Source of the DNA: Tumebacillus lacus | Lineage (GTDB): Bacteria; Bacillota; Bacilli; Tumebacillales; Tumebacillaceae | Assembly (NCBI RefSeq): GCF_026410385.1 | Contig: NZ_JAPMLT010000003.1 | Span: 1-64,000, forward strand | Direction: 5' to 3' | Length of the DNA: 64,000 nucleotides | In this document: positions 59,156 to 64,000 of the stretch, piece by piece | How the letters are laid out: the number at the start of each line of letters is the position of its first letter | Numbering within the stretch: the first letter of the stretch is position 1 | The notes under the pieces: model-generated | Database searches by the model: none | What the model was told of the DNA's origin: nothing | The model's input: the letters and a program-made list of their open reading frames with translations, nothing else | Translations under genes and position numbers: made by a program

Positions 59156-59175
59156 GCTCGGTGGTCGTTTTTTGT
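59127..59175. terminator. bidirectional terminator inside two converging coding ends
   Basis: AAAACGACCACCG pairs with CGGTGGTCGTTTT around a 16-base loop. The hairpin contains the shared CTAG of both stop codons, so the last codons of both genes are also terminator. Confidence 0.88.
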
Positions 59176-60987
59176 TTGCAGCGGGATCGAGATGACAAAC
59201 GTCGTGCCCGCCCCCTCTGCGGAACGTACCTGCAGCGCGCCGCCGTGTCCTTCCACAATGCGGTGCGAGATCGGCAGCCCAAGTCCCGTCCCGTGGTCTT
59301 TCGTCGTATAAAACGGTTCAAAGATATGACACAGATCCTCCGCCGGAATGCCCGGCCCTTCATCGACCACGAAAAACTGCACGCGCTGCCCGTCCGGATC
59401 ATCTTGCACCCGCAGCGTCAACCGACCGCCCTGGGGCGTGACGTCGAATGCGTTTTTGCACAGATTTAAAAACACCTGCTTCATCTGCTGCACATCCAGG
59501 AACAGAGCGGGCAACACATCCGGCGCTTCCACATGCAGCAGCACGCCCCGCAGATGCGCCTCCGACTCGACCAGCCGCACCACGTCGGCGACAAAGCTTC
59601 GCGTGTCCACCGACGACCGCAGCGGCGCTTGCGGACGGGACACCATCAGGAAATCGGACAGAATCGTATTGGCCCTGTCGATCTCCGGCAACAACAGCGT
59701 TTTCGTCAGGTCGAGGAAATACTCATCTTTCACTCCGCCGTCCGCATACAACTGCAAAAATCCGTCCACCGTCGTCAACGGATTGCGAATCTCATGGGCG
59801 ATCCCCGCCGCAAACTGCCCGATCAATGCAAATTTTTCATTGCGATCCACCGCCTCGCGCATCTGCACCAACTCGGTCTGATCGTCGAAGATCAAAATAT
59901 AGCCCACCGTCATCCCCTGCGCGTTTTTGATCGGGTTGCCCGACACGCGCAGCAACAACCGCCGACCGGCGATCCGACCGGCATATTCGATCTCGCGAAT
60001 CGGCGTCCCCCGCTCCATCAACGGGATCAACGGCGGATATTCACCCGTTAACTCGTTGCGACCCTCGACATACTTCTCAGTCAGATCCCCCATATACTGG
60101 CCGAGCACATCTTCCGCACGCAAACCGAGGATCTCTTCCGCCTTGTGATTAAATCCGGTGACGGTGCCCTCCCGGTTGAGGATCAACAGCCCGCTGTTCA
60201 TCGAGTTGAGCACAAAGGAAAACTGCTTTTGCAGGTTGAGCAGACGCTCCTTTTCACTGACCGACTGGAAACAGACGGAGACCACCCCGTTGATCGATCC
60301 TTCCGGATCGGCGAGCGGGATCAGATGTTTGTCGTTCATCATCAGACCTTCCTCCGTGGAGAACGACTCGATGCGGATCTTGACCCGTTCGCCCGCGCAC
60401 ACCCGCTCCCAGGCTCCGATCGGGTCCTCGTGATCGTTGTACTCCCCCGCCAGTTCGGCGCGGGTTTTGCCGATCACCATCTCATTGGTGGTGCCGCTCT
60501 GTTCATGGCAGTTCTTGTTGGCATACAAACAGCGGCCCTCGGTGTCATAGACCACCACCGAGATCGGCAACGCTTCCAGCACCTGATTGCGCTGCCACTC
60601 GTAGTGGCGGGCCTGCTGCTCCGAACGGCATTGATGGTACCCTTCCAGCATGCGGTTGGTGTACCGGTGGATCGCTGCGGTCAACAACACCGGATCGTCA
60701 CCCCGCTCCTGTCGCGACACCAACTGCCTGTGGATCGCGCGAGACAACTTGAGCAAACGTTCCAGCGGTACTTGCCGCTTTGCCATCCGATAGCCAAACT
60801 CATACACCCATCGACCGGACGCGTCAGATGCATCAACATCATCCATCGCATCCGGGTCACTGTTGCGCATCGTCTCCTCAAGATGCGCGACCAACAGCTT
60901 TACACAGGCAGTCAGCTCATCCCGCTCTTCTTCATGCAAATATTCACTTATCTCAGCCCACACATTTTGGACCATCATATCCACCAT
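59152..60987 (-). CDS. PAS-domain sensor histidine kinase
   Basis: This 611-residue soluble kinase begins with a helical region of about 125 residues like RsbR/sensor-type N-domains. PAS domains follow at about 133-245 (ALPISVVVYDTEGRCLYANK) and 252-375 (LNSMNSGLLILNREGTVTGFN). The HisKA box is IAHEIRNPLTTVDGF (His398), and the ATPase N-, G1- and G2-boxes follow (NLCKNAFDV, DEGPGIP, GTGLGLPISHRIV). The layout is like sporulation kinases KinA-KinE, but no response regulator is adjacent, so it is an orphan. GAGGTG precedes the ATG. Confidence 0.9.
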   Translation of the reverse strand: MVDMMVQNVWAEISEYLHEEERDELTACVKLLVAHLEETMRNSDPDAMDDVDASDASGRWVYEFGYRMAKRQVPLERLLKLSRAIHRQLVSRQERGDDPVLLTAAIHRYTNRMLEGYHQCRSEQQARHYEWQRNQVLEALPISVVVYDTEGRCLYANKNCHEQSGTTNEMVIGKTRAELAGEYNDHEDPIGAWERVCAGERVKIRIESFSTEEGLMMNDKHLIPLADPEGSINGVVSVCFQSVSEKERLLNLQKQFSFVLNSMNSGLLILNREGTVTGFNHKAEEILGLRAEDVLGQYMGDLTEKYVEGRNELTGEYPPLIPLMERGTPIREIEYAGRIAGRRLLLRVSGNPIKNAQGMTVGYILIFDDQTELVQMREAVDRNEKFALIGQFAAGIAHEIRNPLTTVDGFLQLYADGGVKDEYFLDLTKTLLLPEIDRANTILSDFLMVSRPQAPLRSSVDTRSFVADVVRLVESEAHLRGVLLHVEAPDVLPALFLDVQQMKQVFLNLCKNAFDVTPQGGRLTLRVQDDPDGQRVQFFVVDEGPGIPAEDLCHIFEPFYTTKDHGTGLGLPISHRIVEGHGGALQVRSAEGAGTTFVISIPLQTKNDHRA

Positions 60988-61062
60988 TTCGGCTCACCTC
61001 GAACAGTTTCACTTCTTGTACCTATTGGCTATCGGGAGCTACAATCCTCTAACCCGCTAAAG

Positions 61063-61093
61063 TAAAAAATCCGACCTCGCCGGAGGTCGGATC
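61063..61093 (-). terminator. intrinsic terminator of the exonuclease gene
   Basis: ATCCGACCTC (61069-61078) pairs with GAGGTCGGAT (61083-61092), with a U-tract on the reverse strand. Confidence 0.9.
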
Positions 61094-61098
61094 TTGAT

Positions 61099-62286
61099 CT
61101 AAGACTGGGTGTTTGGTTGCTTCGGACGACGTCTGCGTCTGCGGCGACGGGGCGAGCGTTTGGTCTCGCCTTCCTCGCCCGCTGCCGCTCCTTCCGCATT
61201 CGACGGCTCGACCGCAGCTGCCGGTGCGTTCACCGCTGCCTCGCCGCCGGTCGCCGTCTCGTCCCGCTTCGCCTTTGGCTTGCGCGAACGCTTGCGGCGC
61301 TTTTTCGCCGGCTTCGGTGCCTCGTCAGACACGGCCTCCTCGCTCGGCTCAAGATCAGACTCAGCCAGAGACGCCTCTTCGACATCGTCCAGCAGATCGT
61401 CTTCCTCTGCATCCCGCGCCTCCACCGCCTTGCCGCGCGGTCCTCGGGACGTTTTGCGAGGCGGTTCGAGCTCCATCCACGTCGAGACTTTCAGGTCGTC
61501 CCAGCGCAGATAGAAGCGCAGATCACAGCGGATCGCCGCCAAGAGCAGATTGTTGCGGACGTGATCGCGATTTTTCAGGATCAGGGCTTCCGTCTTGTTG
61601 GTGCCCTTCTCCAGATCCAAAAACTCGCTCAGTTCCGGATATCTCTCGATCACCTTGAGCGCATGCGGACGACGCAGCCCGGACACGCCTTTGATGTTGT
61701 CGGTGCGGTCGCCGAGCAACGCTTTGAGCGCGGGCAGTTGCTCCGGGTCCACTTGAAACATCGACTTCATGTTGCGCATCGTCACCCACTGACCGGTGAA
61801 GATCCCGCTGTTGACCAGATAGAGTTGCGTCTTTTGCGTGATCAACTGTGCAAGGTCCATGTCGCCGGAGACCAGCGTCACGCGCTGGCAACGGTTCATC
61901 TCTTCGGCCCGCTGTGCGATCGTGCCGATCAGGTCGTCACCTTCGTAGTCGGTCGCATAGTAGAACGGAATGCCCTCTTCCCGGAAGCGTTTGTAGATCT
62001 CCTGCTTCAGCGGGTGGACTTCCTTCGGGCGCTCCTTGCGGTTCGCCTTGTAGATCGGCGAGAGGCGATGCCGAAAGTTTTGACCGTCGTTGTCGAAGAT
62101 CACCGACATGTGGGACGGTCGGAACCGGCGTACCAATTTTTTGATCGTCGTCGTGTACTGCGCGCACGCTTTGGCGACGATCCGGTCGGTCGCCTCTTCA
62201 TAGTCCCCCCGCTTCTTCGCCTTGGCGATGTGGCGGTAGAGGACCGAATACATGATATGATTGCCGTCAATCAGCAGGAGTTGCAA
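61099..62286 (-). CDS. 5'-3' exonuclease (flap-endonuclease family) with charged C-terminal tail
   Basis: This 395-residue protein has residues 1-270 as a 5'-nuclease of the PolI-exo class. The metal-binding acids are Asp7, YEGDDLIG (115-121), SGDMDLAQL (140-148) and GDRTDNIKGV (192-201), and a helix-hairpin-helix GVSGLRRPHAL follows. Residues 275-395 are disordered: an acidic stretch (289-322), a Lys/Arg block (326-341), an Ala/Glu-rich spacer and a near-pure Arg tract (379-387). It is separate from a DNA polymerase, as in B. subtilis YpcP, but that protein has no such tail. The TTG start has GGAGG 9 bases before it. A 103-residue gene lies 21 bp upstream. Confidence 0.9.
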   Translation of the reverse strand: MQLLLIDGNHIMYSVLYRHIAKAKKRGDYEEATDRIVAKACAQYTTTIKKLVRRFRPSHMSVIFDNDGQNFRHRLSPIYKANRKERPKEVHPLKQEIYKRFREEGIPFYYATDYEGDDLIGTIAQRAEEMNRCQRVTLVSGDMDLAQLITQKTQLYLVNSGIFTGQWVTMRNMKSMFQVDPEQLPALKALLGDRTDNIKGVSGLRRPHALKVIERYPELSEFLDLEKGTNKTEALILKNRDHVRNNLLLAAIRCDLRFYLRWDDLKVSTWMELEPPRKTSRGPRGKAVEARDAEEDDLLDDVEEASLAESDLEPSEEAVSDEAPKPAKKRRKRSRKPKAKRDETATGGEAAVNAPAAAVEPSNAEGAAAGEEGETKRSPRRRRRRRRPKQPNTQS

Positions 62287-62307
62287 ATGTAGTAGCCTCC
62301 ACTTCTC

Positions 62308-62619
62308 TTACAGCTCGTCCTCGATCTCTTCCAAGATCATCAGCAGGTCGCGGCGCAGCACATGGCCCGCCTCTTCCACGCTCATCCGTTGCAACGGCGT
62401 CACGTGCCCGTCCTGCTGCACCTGCAGCGCTGCCTCGCCCGTTTGCTCGATCAGCACTTGAAACCGCACATCTTCGCTCAGATGTTTATATTCGACGATC
62501 AGCCATCCCCCACCTGCCAACGGTTGCGGGTCCTGCGGCGAGCGCGTGCGCTCAAAGCCGGCCATCCGCTCCGGGAACGGGGTGTGCTGCATCGTCTGGA
62601 GCAACTGTTCGTGATTCAT
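62308..62619 (-). CDS. small hypothetical protein
   Basis: This 103-residue protein (NHEQLLQTMQHTPFPERMAGFERT, GGGWLIVEYKHLSEDVRFQVLIEQ, C-terminal VLRRDLLMILEEIEDEL) is of unrecognised family, mixed alpha/beta. GGAAGGAG lies 9 bases before the ATG at 62619. It is 21 bp upstream of the exonuclease gene and probably in its operon. Confidence 0.7.
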   Translation of the reverse strand: MNHEQLLQTMQHTPFPERMAGFERTRSPQDPQPLAGGGWLIVEYKHLSEDVRFQVLIEQTGEAALQVQQDGHVTPLQRMSVEEAGHVLRRDLLMILEEIEDEL

Positions 62620-62696
62620 CTCTTGACAACTCCTTCCGGCGCAGTCGTTCACTCTCCATTATGCGCTTTTCGGGCCGCTTTGAAAATATTTCCGGG

Positions 62697-62755
62697 CAAA
62701 AAAAGACGGGGCAGTTGCGGCGACCGCTGCGGGTCGCCTCGCCTCCCCCGTCTGC
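62697..62755 (-). terminator. intrinsic terminator of the paralogous pair
   Basis: AGACGGGG pairs with CCCCGTCT with an inner GCGACC/GGTCGC hairpin. Seven U residues follow on the reverse strand. Confidence 0.8.
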
Positions 62756-62758
62756 TTG

Positions 62759-63142
62759 CTATTCTTTTTCCCGATTGGTGTGCTCATCGGCAAGGCCGTA
62801 TCCGTCCTCTTCACCTTCCACCGGGGGCTTGTCTGTCAGTCCCGGCTCGATCTTCGCCCAGATGTTCAGGTCGTTGATCACGCTGGCGATGGCAAAGTAT
62901 TCCTCGTACAACTCACACACGCGATCCCAGTCGTCCTCTTCGGAGATCGCCTGGTGTTTGGCGTTGATCTCGTCTTCCAGCTCTTTGATCCGGTCCGGGA
63001 TCCGGGCTTTGATCCGCTCCCATTCCTCGATCATCTCGGCTTGCTCGTGCAACGGGTACATCCACCAGTCGCGGTCGGTCTCCGGCAGCCGGATGCCGAG
63101 CCGCTCATTGAAAACGAAGCGAAAGCCTCTCTCTGCTGTCAT
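62759..63142 (-). CDS. hypothetical protein, paralogue of its neighbour (second copy)
   Basis: This 127-residue acidic, mostly helical protein has GFRFVFNERLGIRL at the N-terminus, a coiled-coil-like ARIPDRIKELEDEINAKHQA, and the ending ASVINDLNIWAKI plus a 30-residue acidic tail (EGEEDGYGLADE). These blocks match the gene at 63163-63477. GGGAGGG precedes the ATG at 63142, 20 bp after the first copy. I recognise no family. Confidence 0.75.
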   Translation of the reverse strand: MTAERGFRFVFNERLGIRLPETDRDWWMYPLHEQAEMIEEWERIKARIPDRIKELEDEINAKHQAISEEDDWDRVCELYEEYFAIASVINDLNIWAKIEPGLTDKPPVEGEEDGYGLADEHTNREKE

Positions 63143-63162
63143 CACGGCTTCCCTCCCGTTTT

Positions 63163-63477
63163 TTAGAAATGTGCCTTTGCCATATCCTCGTACGCACTGC
63201 GCGACAGGATGTTCAGGTCGCACACGATGCTGGCGAGGTCCATCATCTCCGTGTTCAGATCGTGCATCTCATCGGCCGTCTCGACCGTGTACATCGCTTC
63301 CAATTTTTCCATCATCTTCGCTTCCAGCTCTGCAACGCGGTCGGTCATGTTGGCGCAGATCAAGATCCATTTGCTCCAGACCTGTTTGCGTTCCTCTGCG
63401 CTCAGTTTCGACAGATCATACTCTTGGCGAAGCAGGTAAACGCCCATCCGTGTATCAAAAGTAAAAGCCTCGTGCAT
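63163..63477 (-). CDS. hypothetical protein, paralogue of its neighbour (first copy)
   Basis: This 104-residue helical protein has AFTFDTRMGVYLL, NMTDRVAELEAKMMEKLEA and LASIVCDLNILSRSAY, aligning block by block with the following gene. The shared core is FxFxxRxG, then DRxxELExxxxxKxxA, then ASxxxDLNI. AAGGAG lies 7 bases before the ATG at 63477 and a good promoter stands 40 bp upstream. No signal peptide or membrane segment. Function unknown. Confidence 0.75.
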   Translation of the reverse strand: MHEAFTFDTRMGVYLLRQEYDLSKLSAEERKQVWSKWILICANMTDRVAELEAKMMEKLEAMYTVETADEMHDLNTEMMDLASIVCDLNILSRSAYEDMAKAHF

Positions 63478-63517
63478 CTGGCTCTCCTTCTTTCTATTAA
63501 AGAATTCTCTCCGTACA

Positions 63518-63546
63518 ATTCTAATAGTTGATAGGTCAAGGGTCAA
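63518..63546 (-). promoter_or_regulatory. sigma-A promoter of the paralogous pair
   Basis: On the reverse strand TTGACC (63541-63546) and TAGAAT (63518-63523) are separated by exactly 17 bp, about 40 bp before the first ATG. Confidence 0.65.
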
Positions 63547-63610
63547 CGGTATCTCTTACCGCAGGGCGGGAAATCGCCTACAGGCATCCTCAACAGCGGC
63601 GACGAGATCA

Positions 63611-63649
63611 CAAAAAGAGCCTTGGGCAGCAGACCCAAGGCTCTTTTTG
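63611..63649 (-). terminator. intrinsic terminator of the thioesterase gene
   Basis: AAAAAGAGCCTTGGG (63612-63626) pairs perfectly with CCCAAGGCTCTTTTT (63634-63648). Confidence 0.92.
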
Positions 63650-63667
63650 TGTGATGCGAGGACATTT

Positions 63668-64000
63668 CTATCGATCCCACGGTTTGCGCGACTCGAACAG
63701 TTCGGCGATCGCGCGGCTCTGCTGACGGCGCAGACGGCGGGCATCGGCCCGCTCCGGCGCGCTGTCATACAGGCGTTGCTCCTCCTCTGTCTCCGGGATG
63801 ACGCCCGGCACGAGGATCGGTTTGTTGTCCGGATCGAGCGCGACAAACGTCAGGAACGACGTGGCGCAAATCGCGCGCTTGCCGGTCAGCAGATCCTCGG
63901 CTACGACCTTGACGAACACCTCCATCGAGGTCTTGTGGGTCCACGTGACAAACGATTCGAGGCAGATCGAATCGCCTTCGCGGATCGGGTTCAGGAAGTC
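63668..64000 (-). CDS. acyl-CoA thioesterase (YkhA-like hotdog), 5' end missing
   Basis: At least 111 residues of a hotdog-fold acyl-CoA thioesterase, which releases CoA from acyl-CoA. The visible part runs from FLNPIREGDSICLESFV through THKTSMEVFVKVVAEDLLTGKR and SFLTFVALD, the core strands of the YciA/BFIT class, to an Arg-rich helical tail (RRLRRQQSRAIAELF). The frame stays open to the window edge. An ATG at 63925 is internal to the fold and not the start. Confidence 0.88.
   Translation of the reverse strand, partial: DFLNPIREGDSICLESFVTWTHKTSMEVFVKVVAEDLLTGKRAICATSFLTFVALDPDNKPILVPGVIPETEEEQRLYDSAPERADARRLRRQQSRAIAELFESRKPWDR

Noticed and set aside
61117-62292. 391-codon frame antisense to the exonuclease
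   Set aside because: It shadows the exonuclease gene, and its composition (Arg/Leu/Val/His) is that of reverse-complement frames.

Overview
The window is a chromosomal segment of a high-GC, endospore-forming Firmicute (Bacilli). The 16S rRNA 5' end, strong AGGAGG-type ribosome sites, hairpin plus U-tract terminators after most genes, and the genes cotJABC, a Spo0E-like phosphatase, a SpoIID-like protein, speA, ywhD and a YkhA-like thioesterase all fit this. The gene complement resembles Alicyclobacillaceae such as Tumebacillus. That assignment is my inference from gene content and base composition, not from a database search. I see no prophage, insertion sequence, CRISPR array or tRNA. Most of it looks like core chromosome.

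Layout. 1-0.5 kb: start of an rRNA operon reading leftward out of the window. 0.6-4 kb: a large secreted LCAT-like lipase with PPC domains and a degenerate nucleotidyltransferase-like protein. 4.1-10.1 kb: a tightly packed leftward operon of glycosyltransferase, membrane phosphatase-like protein and 2-oxoacid:ferredoxin oxidoreductase alpha and beta. 10.2-12.5 kb: a LysM/3D cell-wall protein behind a c-di-AMP (ydaO-type) riboswitch, then a DUF4097 protein with a repeated Ser-Gly-Asp motif. 12.6-17.7 kb: speA, ywhD-like, a SpoIID-like pair and a secreted cyanophycinase. 17.8-20 kb: a polar amino-acid ABC importer. 20.3-27.4 kb: M20 peptidase, two DMT transporters, a chemoreceptor, a degenerate GH18-like protein, an M16 peptidase and an Spx/ArsC-like protein.

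27.5-36 kb: CoA-binding protein and DsbA-like oxidoreductase, an S1-domain protein facing a small alarmone synthetase, an alpha/beta hydrolase, a 68-bp tandem hairpin repeat, an Xaa-Pro peptidase, a phosphoesterase, an MBL hydrolase and a 51-residue membrane peptide shorter than usual ORF cut-offs. 36-44 kb: long-chain acyl-CoA synthetase, MFS transporter, YitT protein coupled to a small zinc-ribbon protein, ATP-grasp ligase, and pepF behind a DUF3906-like protein. 44-51.8 kb: Spo0E-like phosphatase, plsY, NlpC/P60 hydrolase, greA with a GNAT acetyltransferase, cotJABC, a thioredoxin/MauE pair and a short-Q-loop cytochrome bd oxidase (cydAB) divergent from it. 51.8-64 kb: a second chemoreceptor, folD with fchA, small membrane proteins, a HAD phosphatase converging on a PAS histidine kinase, a 5'-3' exonuclease with a long charged tail, a tandem pair of paralogous unknown proteins, and a thioesterase cut by the window edge.

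Common threads are envelope and spore-surface work (LysM/3D, NlpC/P60, SpoIID-like, cotJ, plsY, glycosyltransferase), nucleotide signalling (c-di-AMP riboswitch, ppGpp synthetase) and redox supply (KorAB, cydAB with a TGTGA-N6-TCACA operator, thioredoxin/MauE). The features most likely to be undescribed are the 68-bp two-hairpin repeat, the paralogous pair at 62.8-63.5 kb, the exonuclease tail, the korAB-glycosyltransferase operon and the orphan operators. Gene starts were chosen by ribosome-site spacing and often lie downstream of the longest open frame.
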